This document shows positions 1-7,614 of a stretch of 64,000 bases of DNA, in pieces (the stretch's first letter is position 1; every line of letters begins with the position of its first letter). Origin of the DNA: Zunongwangia sp. HGR-M22 (GTDB taxonomy: Bacteria > Bacteroidota > Bacteroidia > Flavobacteriales > Flavobacteriaceae); assembly GCF_027594425.1 (NCBI RefSeq), contig NZ_CP115159.1:248001-312000 (forward strand), written 5' to 3'. The notes below the pieces were generated by a model. That model made no database searches, had not been told where the DNA came from, and saw only the letters and a program-made list of their open reading frames with translations. The position numbers and the translations under genes were made by a program.

Positions 1-1
1 A

Positions 2-667
2 GAAGCTGAGGTAATCATTGTTTCCCTTGGAAAAGAAATTCCACCAGCCTCTGAAGATGGCTCTTTAAATCATACCGGTGAAGATCGTGGTTTTTATAAA
101 ATCAAGGTTTTCATGAATAACAACGATTATGTATTGCAATATGCTCCCCTAAGTTCAGATACACACAAAGAAGTGGTAATTACTAAAGACGAAGCTTATA
201 ATTTTAGTGCTTTTAGCTTGGAAAACGACACTGAAGTTGAGGTTGAGCCTGGAGTAGGTAATTGGGATCTTAATTATACCAGTGTATATTCTTACTACGG
301 AAGTTCAAGAGGATTGGTAGCTGGTGTCACATATTCAGATTATGTGGTACATAATACGTTGAATGGCGTAGGGGTTTATATGGTGCTTACAGAAGGGCCT
401 GCTGAAGAAGAAGGTGGCGCTCCTGTTCCAACAGATGAACCATCTTACGATGAGTTTACTTTAGACGATGTACAGGAAAATGAGTTTGTTTACGACGATC
501 GTGCATTAATCGCAAGTGAATGGCGTTCTAATAGTGAAGGAGCGCTTTCAGATAGGTATTATATTGTAAAAGATGCAGATGGTAATTTCTATAAATTGCA
601 ATTTACCGCGTTATTTAATACTGATGGAGAACGTGGTTATCCACAGATTAGGTACGATCTTCTTTAA
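2..667 (+). CDS. HmuY family haem-binding protein (5' end outside window)
   Basis: The reading frame is open back to the first bases of the window, so only the last 221 residues are seen and the start and any lipoprotein signal are missing. The C-terminal part has the HmuY look: a W-D-L-N-Y segment followed by beta-rich sequence and a terminal block around YYIVKDADGNFYKLQF. HmuY proteins are outer-membrane-anchored haemophores that pass haem to a TonB receptor; that role is inferred. A central Pro/Glu/Gly-rich linker separates two beta-rich halves. A terminator follows, and a ChaN-like haem protein gene is next on the same strand, which supports an iron or haem role. The TonB receptor would be expected upstream, outside the window. 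Confidence 0.75.
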   Translation, partial: EAEVIIVSLGKEIPPASEDGSLNHTGEDRGFYKIKVFMNNNDYVLQYAPLSSDTHKEVVITKDEAYNFSAFSLENDTEVEVEPGVGNWDLNYTSVYSYYGSSRGLVAGVTYSDYVVHNTLNGVGVYMVLTEGPAEEEGGAPVPTDEPSYDEFTLDDVQENEFVYDDRALIASEWRSNSEGALSDRYYIVKDADGNFYKLQFTALFNTDGERGYPQIRYDLL

Positions 668-691
668 GGAGTGTTATTTTAGTTTGATTTT

Positions 692-723
692 AATCCCTGT
701 TCTTTTAAAAGGCAGGGATTTTT
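692..723 (+). terminator. Rho-independent terminator after HmuY gene
   Basis: Arms AATCCCTG (692-699) and CAGGGATT (713-720) are perfect complements, followed by a T run. It separates the HmuY-like gene from the ChaN-like gene. Confidence 0.75.
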
Positions 724-792
724 AACCGATAATCGGGATTAAATAAGGCTGGCACTGCGATAAATGATTATCTTAAGATTCAAATTTTTAGT

Positions 793-1665
793 GTGAAAAG
801 AATTTTTACAACCTTATTCGTTTTAGCCGCGACTTTTGCGGTAAATGCACAACAATTAAAAGCGTATGCGATTTATGATACTGAAGGAAATTCGGTTTCG
901 TTTCAAAAAATGAGCGATAGTTTATCCAATTACGATGTGGTACTTTTTGGAGAATTCCATGATCATCCTGTAGTGCATTGGCTTCAGAAAAAACTGACTG
1001 AAAAATTATATGCTAAAAACTCGAATCTGGTCTTGGGAGCTGAGATGTTTGAAGCCGATAATCAATTAATTCTGGATGAATACCTTCAGGATAAAATTCC
1101 GCAGAACCGTTTTGAAGAAGAAATGCGTTTATGGAATAATTATAAAACAGATTATAAACCTTTAATTGAATTTGCCAAAACCAATAATCTGCAATTTGTG
1201 GCTACAAATGTGCCAAGACGTTATGCATCGGTAGTTTCAAAATATGGAATGGATACCTTAAAAACCTATGCTAAAGAAGCACAATCTTACTTTGCAAAGC
1301 TTCCTATAAAAGTGGATACCATCACACCGGGTTATGCTGAAATGCTAAAAATGATGAATGGTCACGGTATGCAGGGCGATGCCATGAAATTTGTAGAAGC
1401 CCAGGCGATTAAAGATGCAACTATGGCAGAAAAGATCCTGAACAATCTTCCTAAAGACGGGCTTTTTATTCATTATAATGGCGATTATCACAGCAAGAGT
1501 TATGGCGGAATTTACTGGTATTTAAAAGAAATGAAACCCGATTTAAAGATCGCAGTAATTAGTGCAGAACAAAGTGACGATGAAGCTTTAGAATTTGTAC
1601 CAGAAAAAGTGAGTACCGGTAATTTTATACTTTTTATTCCTGAGGATTTTACAAGAACTTACTAA
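793..1665 (+). CDS. ChaN family haem-binding (lipo)protein
   Basis: A 290-residue exported protein with a signal peptide at residues 1-19 (cleavage near VNA-QQ). The ChaN/DUF399 motifs are visible: GEFHDH at residues 53-58, an acidic AEMFEAD segment near 83-89, ATNVPRRY near 137-144, and HYNGDYHS at about 227-234. ChaN proteins are iron-regulated and the Campylobacter jejuni member binds haem between two monomers; haem binding here is inferred from family and from the adjacent HmuY-like gene. The start is a GTG. The mature N-terminus has no lipobox Cys, so it is probably periplasmic rather than lipid-anchored. Confidence 0.8.
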   Translation: MKRIFTTLFVLAATFAVNAQQLKAYAIYDTEGNSVSFQKMSDSLSNYDVVLFGEFHDHPVVHWLQKKLTEKLYAKNSNLVLGAEMFEADNQLILDEYLQDKIPQNRFEEEMRLWNNYKTDYKPLIEFAKTNNLQFVATNVPRRYASVVSKYGMDTLKTYAKEAQSYFAKLPIKVDTITPGYAEMLKMMNGHGMQGDAMKFVEAQAIKDATMAEKILNNLPKDGLFIHYNGDYHSKSYGGIYWYLKEMKPDLKIAVISAEQSDDEALEFVPEKVSTGNFILFIPEDFTRTY

Positions 1666-1753
1666 AGGAGGAAATTCCCTTTTTGCAAAAAATATGATCG
1701 ATTTTTAGGCTTTGGAGTTGTTCTTGCTTTAAAAAGCTTCAAAAGTTATTCTT

Positions 1754-2149
1754 ATGAAATTTTTCAAACTACTTTCGTTTTTAGCTGTTTTTGGGTGTTC
1801 TTTAATTGCCAGTGCCCAGGAAAAAGATTCGCTGGCAATTTCATCTGAAGCTTCTAATCATAAAGCTATTCAAAACGATTATCTTACCATCGTTTATGGT
1901 CCGTACAGCTTGAAGTATTATATGGCCTATGTTTCTTTAAACGGAGAAGATTATCAGAAAATTAAACAAAAACGATCTAAACTTTTTAATCATTATGATT
2001 TTAATGGATTAATAAAACTTATAAAAAAATATAATGCTGAAGGTTGGGAGCTTATTGGAGAAGAATTCAATTTTAAAGAAGAAGGTGGGGATTACCTATT
2101 TTTGATGATGATGAGGGATGGTAAAGAGCAAAATATTGAAGAAAATTGA
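1754..2149 (+). CDS. Small exported protein of unknown function
   Basis: 131 residues with a clear signal peptide (residues 1-21, ASA-QE). The mature part is basic-acidic mixed and ends in a segment containing YNAEGWELIGEEF, reminiscent of the DUF4177-type 'GWEL' motif seen in small bacterial proteins of unknown function. It lies 88 bases after the ChaN-like gene on the same strand and may be co-transcribed. I do not recognise a function. Confidence 0.65.
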   Translation: MKFFKLLSFLAVFGCSLIASAQEKDSLAISSEASNHKAIQNDYLTIVYGPYSLKYYMAYVSLNGEDYQKIKQKRSKLFNHYDFNGLIKLIKKYNAEGWELIGEEFNFKEEGGDYLFLMMMRDGKEQNIEEN

Positions 2150-2174
2150 AGTAGCTCTTAAAGATTAAAATAAA

Positions 2175-2225
2175 GTGAAATAACAAGCTATTAACAATTT
2201 AAAATTTAAGCAATCAATACTTTTG
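2175..2225 (+). promoter_or_regulatory. Promoter of orphan transcript, copy 1
   Basis: The -7 box TACTTTTG (2218-2225) matches the Bacteroidota consensus TAnnTTTG. Upstream lies GTGAAATAAC (2175-2184), 3 bases, then CTATTAACA (2188-2196). The same two boxes with identical spacing recur at 2433-2483. Confidence 0.6.
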
Positions 2226-2231
2226 TATCAG

Positions 2232-2405
2232 CTGTTTGTCTTAAAGCTAACAAGAAAAGAAATTAAAATGTATTTCTGGGCAATCATTCCCAATTCTGAT
2301 TGCCCAGAAACAAATTCTGAAGAACTCAGATATTTGTAATTGATTTTAAGTGAGAGAGAGTGAGAAAAGGGCTGATCAACGCTTGTTGGCAGCCTTTTCT
2401 TTTTA
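2232..2405 (+). ncRNA. Candidate small RNA with strong hairpin and terminator
   Basis: Transcription predicted from the box at 2218-2225 would cover a perfect 14-bp inverted repeat (2273-2286 against 2297-2310, 10-base loop) and end at the terminator at 2363-2405. No protein gene of normal size lies between. The boundaries are inferred from the promoter and terminator only, and I recognise no known RNA family. Confidence 0.45.
2363..2405 (+). terminator. Intrinsic terminator of candidate small RNA
   Basis: AGAAAAGGGCTG (2363-2374) pairs with CAGCCTTTTCT (2390-2400) with one bulged G, followed by TTTT. Confidence 0.7.
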
Positions 2406-2432
2406 CAAAGTTTGGACTCATTTTAAAGTTCC

Positions 2433-2483
2433 GTGAAATAACGGCCTATTAACATCATGTCTCTCAATGGCTTTCTAACTTCG
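2433..2483 (+). promoter_or_regulatory. Promoter-like element, copy 2
   Basis: GTGAAATAAC (2433-2442), 3 bases, CTATTAACA (2446-2454), then TAACTTCG (2476-2483), a one-mismatch form of TAnnTTTG. Distances between the three boxes are the same as in the copy at 2175-2225. Confidence 0.45.
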
Positions 2484-2506
2484 CGTCAGACTAAAAATAA
2501 TAAAAG

Positions 2507-2533
2507 GTCGATAATGCTGGTTATCGACTTTTT
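2507..2533 (+). terminator. Intrinsic terminator before the HAD gene
   Basis: GTCGATAA (2507-2514), loop of 6, TTATCGAC (2521-2528), then five T. It lies only about 25 bases after the preceding -7 box and 17 bases before the ATG at 2550, so it could attenuate transcription into that gene. Confidence 0.7.
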
Positions 2534-2549
2534 CTATATCATTACAGTT

Positions 2550-3221
2550 ATGAAATTAAAAGCGATAATCTTTGATGTAAATGAGACATTATTGAATATG
2601 CAGAAACTTAGGGAGGAGATAAATCGTGTGTTGGATAATTCTCTCGGCTTTCAGGTTTGGTTTGATAAACTTTTGCATTATTCCCTTGTAGGAAACGAAA
2701 CCGATACTCACAATGATTTTTCTGAAATTGCAAAAGCTGTTTTTAAAATGACGGCAGATTTCTTCGGAAAAAATTGTACTGAATATCAAATAAATTCAAC
2801 ATTAAGTTTGGTGAGTAAATTACCTGCTTATAAAGATGTTTCAATTGGACTTCAGAAATTGAAGGATCAGAATCTAAAATTAATTGCGCTTACCAATGGT
2901 AACAGAGAAACTCTGGAGGCACAATTAAGTTTCGCTGAAATTGATAACTATTTTGATGCAGTTTATTCGGTAGATGTTGTAGGAAAGTTTAAACCCCATA
3001 CGATTACTTATCAAAAAGTACTGAATGATCATCATCTTTTACCACAAGAGACTTTGATGGTCACAGCACATGGATGGGATATTGCAGGAGCTGCAAAAGC
3101 AGGTTTAAAAACGGCTTTTATTGAAAGAGATGGTAAGAACGAATATCCCTTGGCAAAGCCTGCTGATTTAAGCTTTAAGAATATAGATGAGCTTGCAGAG
3201 GTGATAAAAAACAACGCCTGA
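2550..3221 (+). CDS. HAD-superfamily hydrolase, 2-haloacid-dehalogenase-like
   Basis: The start is placed at the ATG at 2550, because the longer frame from 2457 reads through a terminator hairpin and the HAD fold begins directly after this Met. Motif I is FDVNET with nucleophile Asp9. Motif II is TNGN (115-118). Motif III is GKFKPH with Lys146 or Lys148, and motif IV is HGWDIAGA (174-181). The motif IV form HGWDI and the NxxT replacement in motif I are typical of the type II L-2-haloacid dehalogenase branch. The natural substrate is not deducible; many such proteins are general phosphatases. It is 223 residues long and cytosolic. Confidence 0.8.
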   Translation: MKLKAIIFDVNETLLNMQKLREEINRVLDNSLGFQVWFDKLLHYSLVGNETDTHNDFSEIAKAVFKMTADFFGKNCTEYQINSTLSLVSKLPAYKDVSIGLQKLKDQNLKLIALTNGNRETLEAQLSFAEIDNYFDAVYSVDVVGKFKPHTITYQKVLNDHHLLPQETLMVTAHGWDIAGAAKAGLKTAFIERDGKNEYPLAKPADLSFKNIDELAEVIKNNA

Positions 3222-3249
3222 AATTGAATAATTTCAGGCGTTGTTTTTT
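3206..3249. terminator. Bidirectional terminator between convergent genes
   Basis: A long near-perfect inverted repeat (arms 3206-3224 and 3231-3249, core ACGCCTGAAAT/ATTTCAGGCGT) with A and T tracts on the two sides. It serves the HAD gene (+) and the thioredoxin-fold gene (-) and overlaps the ends of both. Confidence 0.85.
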
Positions 3250-3835
3250 AATATTTTAGAGAACTCAGTATCTCCAAGAATTCGTTTTGTAGTGTATGTG
3301 TTTTATCTTTTGCATACCAGGTATGAAGCTCTCTTTCGAAGTCTTCAAAATCTCTTCCATTAGGATTTTCTTTCCAATCCAGTACTAATTGCTGGGCGGG
3401 TTCAGGTCTTGGTCCCCAAGTAAACAATTCTACACCCTCTTCAGAAAAAGCAACAAGCTTAGGAATAGACTTACTTCCATTAGTAAGATATTTATCCATA
3501 AACTCTGGGTTCTTATCCCTAAGAATTACTCTAAGATCTATTTTATTTCCTGCGGAAGCTATTTCGCCAATTATCGGTAAATTTTGCGCGCTATCGCCAC
3601 ACCAGGCTTCAGTAATAACATACCAAACTTGCTTTTTCTTAAGCCCGGTAACGACATTCTCTAATTCAGGAATTAATTTCGTTTTATTAAGCCGTTTCAT
3701 TCGGCTTGCATTAAGCTCGGTAAATTTCACCAAGTTTTCGGTTTGCTTTTCACCTGAAGTTTGCTTGTTATTTACCAGTTGAACGGTCCATTCGTAAAAT
3801 TCGATATAACTAAATACCGGTTTATTTACATTCAT
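3248..3835 (-). CDS. Thioredoxin-fold family protein with a single cysteine (WCGDS)
   Basis: 195 residues with no signal peptide. The region around EAWCGDS (Cys79) and a cis-Pro in SIPK (Pro125) fit the thioredoxin fold, most like the Thioredoxin_9 group. Cys79 is the only cysteine in the protein, so it cannot form the CXXC disulfide of a normal thioredoxin; a monothiol or non-redox role is likely. It sits 13 bases downstream of the long outer-membrane protein gene on the same strand and is probably co-transcribed with it. Confidence 0.75.
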   Translation of the reverse strand: MNVNKPVFSYIEFYEWTVQLVNNKQTSGEKQTENLVKFTELNASRMKRLNKTKLIPELENVVTGLKKKQVWYVITEAWCGDSAQNLPIIGEIASAGNKIDLRVILRDKNPEFMDKYLTNGSKSIPKLVAFSEEGVELFTWGPRPEPAQQLVLDWKENPNGRDFEDFERELHTWYAKDKTHTLQNEFLEILSSLKY

Positions 3836-3848
3836 TTATTTGGTAATT

Positions 3849-6800
3849 TTAGAAATTGAATCCTAGTGTAAACATCACTCTATTTCCATCTTCACTGTGA
3901 TAAAGTCCTAAATTACCAGATAAAGCATTAAATCCATTAATAAATATAGAACCTCCAAAATCGTTATGCCATTTTTCAGAATTATCGTCATCTTCCCAAA
4001 CGCGACCATAATCAAAGCCTAGAGTGAATCCCATTCTTATCGGAACAAAATTAGTTCTAAATTTAGTTATTCCCACTCTTAAATCGGTGCTTTGATATAA
4101 AGAAGTTTTTCCGTTAAATCTTTCGTTTCTAAAACCTCTTAAGCTATGATTACCTCCTAAAGTTGCAGCGTGATAAAATTCGTAATTGTCACCAAAAATC
4201 ATATTACTTCCAATTTTGGTAGCTAGTACAGCCAATCCACTAGAATGTAAAGGATAATCTATAGATAAAGATGGCTTTAAGTAAATAAATTCATTATTGA
4301 ACTCGTCGATATTTGTTTTGTAACCGGTGGCAACGTCAAACTGAAGACCTCTTCTTATAAAAGAAAGCTCGTTTCCTTTATTTTTATATTGAAAAGAAAC
4401 TTCTCCACCAGCATAAATCTGGTTTTCAAAAACATCATCATCAACATCGAAAAATTCACCGGTTGCCTCGTTTTCTTTGTAATCTACTTCATGAGACTCT
4501 ATCAATGGCTTGATCTTAAAGTTAAGCCCAGATCCATTTCTATAAATTAAAGACGGGGCGAAATTCCATTGTGCGATTCCTATTCGGTTATAATCTCTGT
4601 CAACAGCATCGTCGTCATAACTTGTTTCATTGCCAGTTCCAAAATAGTTTATCGCGTAATTTGGACTGGTAATTCCGGCTTCGATACCAAAATTCCAGTT
4701 ATGGAAGATATGCGCAAACTCCCCCGTGTAATTAAATTCGAATCCAGAAGTTGCAGCATAAAAAGCCCCTTCAAACTGATGTTGAGATTCGAATGGATTA
4801 TTGGCAAGGCCATAAGTGGTGTAGGTGTCTCTAACTCCAACTTTAAAACCTGCATCTGGATCCCATCCTACGCTTGGTAATATAACATTTGTGCTGTATT
4901 TTCTCTTTTCAGGACTGTAATTATTGATATCATAATCGTCTACCAACCATTTATTGCTGTTGCCTTTTACGGTATTCTTTTTATTCTTGTAATCGTAAAG
5001 CTTAGCATTACGGGTATTTTCAAAATTGTAAGTGTCATTATTTTCACCACCTATAATTTTTAATTTGATATAATGGTCTCCATCACCTACGATCTTAAAA
5101 TCATCTTTGCTATCTAAACCATACAACCAAATCTCTTTTGTGATTTTTTTATCGTAAGTATGCTCAAAAACAACTTCATCTTCACTTTCAATAGAAATTG
5201 TTGTTTTACCATCTGGTTTTCTTGTAATTAGAAAGTTGTCTTTCTCCTCGGTTCCTGTAACTACCTGGAAGCGATTAAGAAATTCAAAATATCGTCTAGC
5301 CGGACTCATAAGATTGTCTCTTCGCTCTTTTGTAGCCGCGATGATCTTGTCTATAGATTCATCTTGTACTTCTTTAGGAAGGATTTTAAAAGAATCTTCG
5401 ATTACCTGGTCGGTAAGTTGATTTTGTATATATCTAACCTGTTTTTCCCAATCTTCCCAGCTAAGTGTTTTTATAAATGCCTGGTCTAAAGGATAACCAT
5501 CAAAATTAAGCCATTTTACATTTTTCACCCCTTTTTCGTAATCCTGCATTTTTCTGAAATCTACAATAGCCAAACTGAATAATTTAATTAGAGGGCCATC
5601 GTAGCGTGGAAATGCCTGGTCGCGATCACGGCGAATAGGCTCATAAAGTTTAGTACCATCTTCCTGCTCGAATTCTGAAAAACGCCATTGATCAAAATGA
5701 CGATCCCAGTCACCAATTAGCATATCTACTAAACGTGCTTTTAGGAATTGATCTTGGTCGATTTGGTATTCTTTAGAATCTTTCATGTCGAGTAACAAAT
5801 CTGTAGTAGACACAATATCATCTGGGCTTCCAAATTTTTTGTTGTCCTTGTTTTCATCACCCGCATGAACTTCTAGCATGTAAAGCTTATCACCATATTC
5901 TTTATTAAAAATATTTAGGTTCTTTTGTTTGGGCAGATAATAAATTTCTGGTTCAGCATTATAAATGTTTAACGTATCAAACATCGAGTTTAATGCGAAT
6001 GGTGCGTAAGGATGTGCGGTAGTATAAAAATCCTGTACCAAATCTTCGGCCACAGTATTTTGCATATAATCCTCTACGTAATGATTTTTAATCGCAGATT
6101 GGATAAATCTTACAGCGCTTTTACGTAGTTCTCTTAACGTAAATTCGTGATCGTTATCATCTTTAATTCTAATGGATCTAGATTGGTGGCCACCACCTTC
6201 AGAAATCGCTACAGGATTACCGGGCAATGTATCTAATCTTAAAACTTTAGCATTAATATCTTTGCTATATACATCACGGTAGTGTTCTCCCCAAAAGAAT
6301 TTATAAAAACCACTTTTTTTAGTTTCATCCTCGGTGTAAATAGAAGACTCTATGGTAGAAGGGTAGTCGCTTAAATCATGATAAGATACCTCGTCTAAAG
6401 TAGTTTGTTGGCGCTTAATGACTTTGCTGAATAATTTTTTAGTAGCTCCACCTTCAACTGAATAAAATTCAACTTCAGAACTTCTATCGTCATAAACGGT
6501 AAGTCTGGCAAAACCATGATCACTAGATGCAAATTGCCCGTCATCCTCATCGGCTTTAGCCTTTTTTGTTTTCTGTCCTCCGGTTCCGCTTATGATTTGT
6601 GGGATGCCATCATCAGATAAAAATTGAAGGTTTTGATCACTCCCTGAAACAAAAATCACATCTGGGAACATACTTGCCAGTGTTTCTATCGTGCCTCTTA
6701 ATTGTTTGCGCTGTTGGCTGTAATAATCTTCTTTTTTAAAACCTCCAGTTTTTTCAAAAAAGCTGAGTCTTGTATTACTTAAAATAGGATGGTGAATAGC

Positions 6801-7457
6801 AACAATTACAGTTTTGTTCTGTTCGTCTTTAAGATCGTCTTTAAACTTGGTAAAGAATTCGTCTCGAGTTTTTAACTCACATTTATTGTTAATGTACAGG
6901 TGTTCATCCCAATCTTCTAAGAACCATTGAGAATCTACCATTAAAAGTTCAATATTCTCGGTGTCCAGATCTTCAATTTCGCGAACACAACCGTCATTTG
7001 GCCAAAATTCAGCTTTACTGTTATCCTGTAAAAACGACTCCATGTCGTCAATATTTTCATGACCATTTTTATTCCATTCATTTTTACCGGGGGTATAAAT
7101 TATTCGCCCGTTAAAATTTTCCATTGGTTCCATCAGGTTTTTCCGTAAAAGCTCTTTTACTTTAGCTCTGTCTTTTTTATTAGGTGGAAAACCGGTTTTA
7201 GGAGTAATATTTCCTAAAGCGACAAAAGTTGCTTTTTCATCTTGTTGAGACATTTTATTAATTGCTGAAAGTACCTGTGCGGTGTAGTCGCTTTCGTCGA
7301 CACCTGTATTTCCTGTTAAATAAAATGTTTGGGAAACTTTTCTTTCTGAATTTTGAGCATAAGAATGATTAATTCCCGTGCCAAGTATTAGTAGAAAAAG
7401 AAGTGAAAATTTGTTCAAATTGAAATAGGAATGCTGTAGTATATATTTTTTTACCAT
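3849..7457 (-). CDS. Outer-membrane beta-barrel protein with degenerate metallophosphoesterase and kinase-like modules
   Basis: 1202 residues. The signal peptide ends near SYA-QN (residue 34). Residues 44-335 follow a calcineurin-like phosphoesterase layout, but ligand motifs are altered: GNTG at 49-52 for GD-type, LGNI at 81-84 for GDN, PGKNEW at 123-128 for GNHDW, and SGSDQN at 271-276 for SGHxH; only HHP (222-224) is intact. Residues 421-620 contain a glycine-rich strand with RSIRIK (427-432), then IGDWDRH (581-587) and RRDRDQAF (609-616), the pattern of HipA/FAM20/CotH-type kinases. A GGENNDTY motif follows at 803-810. Residues about 856-1202 form a surface-antigen (D15/BamA-like) barrel ending in Phe, as outer-membrane barrels do. 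Orthologues in Bacteroidota are usually annotated just as metallophosphoesterases. Substrate and partners are unknown. Confidence 0.75.
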   Translation of the reverse strand: MVKKYILQHSYFNLNKFSLLFLLILGTGINHSYAQNSERKVSQTFYLTGNTGVDESDYTAQVLSAINKMSQQDEKATFVALGNITPKTGFPPNKKDRAKVKELLRKNLMEPMENFNGRIIYTPGKNEWNKNGHENIDDMESFLQDNSKAEFWPNDGCVREIEDLDTENIELLMVDSQWFLEDWDEHLYINNKCELKTRDEFFTKFKDDLKDEQNKTVIVAIHHPILSNTRLSFFEKTGGFKKEDYYSQQRKQLRGTIETLASMFPDVIFVSGSDQNLQFLSDDGIPQIISGTGGQKTKKAKADEDDGQFASSDHGFARLTVYDDRSSEVEFYSVEGGATKKLFSKVIKRQQTTLDEVSYHDLSDYPSTIESSIYTEDETKKSGFYKFFWGEHYRDVYSKDINAKVLRLDTLPGNPVAISEGGGHQSRSIRIKDDNDHEFTLRELRKSAVRFIQSAIKNHYVEDYMQNTVAEDLVQDFYTTAHPYAPFALNSMFDTLNIYNAEPEIYYLPKQKNLNIFNKEYGDKLYMLEVHAGDENKDNKKFGSPDDIVSTTDLLLDMKDSKEYQIDQDQFLKARLVDMLIGDWDRHFDQWRFSEFEQEDGTKLYEPIRRDRDQAFPRYDGPLIKLFSLAIVDFRKMQDYEKGVKNVKWLNFDGYPLDQAFIKTLSWEDWEKQVRYIQNQLTDQVIEDSFKILPKEVQDESIDKIIAATKERRDNLMSPARRYFEFLNRFQVVTGTEEKDNFLITRKPDGKTTISIESEDEVVFEHTYDKKITKEIWLYGLDSKDDFKIVGDGDHYIKLKIIGGENNDTYNFENTRNAKLYDYKNKKNTVKGNSNKWLVDDYDINNYSPEKRKYSTNVILPSVGWDPDAGFKVGVRDTYTTYGLANNPFESQHQFEGAFYAATSGFEFNYTGEFAHIFHNWNFGIEAGITSPNYAINYFGTGNETSYDDDAVDRDYNRIGIAQWNFAPSLIYRNGSGLNFKIKPLIESHEVDYKENEATGEFFDVDDDVFENQIYAGGEVSFQYKNKGNELSFIRRGLQFDVATGYKTNIDEFNNEFIYLKPSLSIDYPLHSSGLAVLATKIGSNMIFGDNYEFYHAATLGGNHSLRGFRNERFNGKTSLYQSTDLRVGITKFRTNFVPIRMGFTLGFDYGRVWEDDDNSEKWHNDFGGSIFINGFNALSGNLGLYHSEDGNRVMFTLGFNF

Positions 7458-7614
7458 ATATAAATCTGTAGTTTTTGAAGACGTGATTGCGCTCTAATTA
7501 GCACGTGAAATTTCAAAAAAAATCGCAGACGACACTAATTTTTAACTATCTATAACATTTTAAGTTCTGTAAGCTAAAAAGTTTTCTTAAAAAATACGCT
7601 ATGTAAGGTAGAGC

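Larger units (their letters stand above)
2150..2549. other. 400-base intergenic region with two promoter-terminator units
   Basis: There is no convincing gene. The stretch holds two copies of a shared upstream box, two -7 boxes, a perfect 14-bp hairpin and two intrinsic terminators, listed separately. A 23-codon frame (2268-2339) starting with an ATG after an A-rich leader lies over the hairpin, but I cannot support it as a gene. Confidence 0.6.

Noticed and set aside
1666-1686. GGAAATTCC palindrome directly after the ChaN-like gene
   Set aside because: It could be a weak terminator (AAAGG/CCTTT) or an operator; the stem is too short to support either as a feature.
2457-2549. Longer HAD protein starting at 2457
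   Set aside because: The extra 31 residues are read through a promoter-like box and a terminator hairpin and are not part of the HAD fold; the ATG at 2550 fits better.
4569-4880. Frame of 103 codons opposite the outer-membrane protein gene
   Set aside because: It lies wholly within a well-supported gene on the other strand and has no family features.
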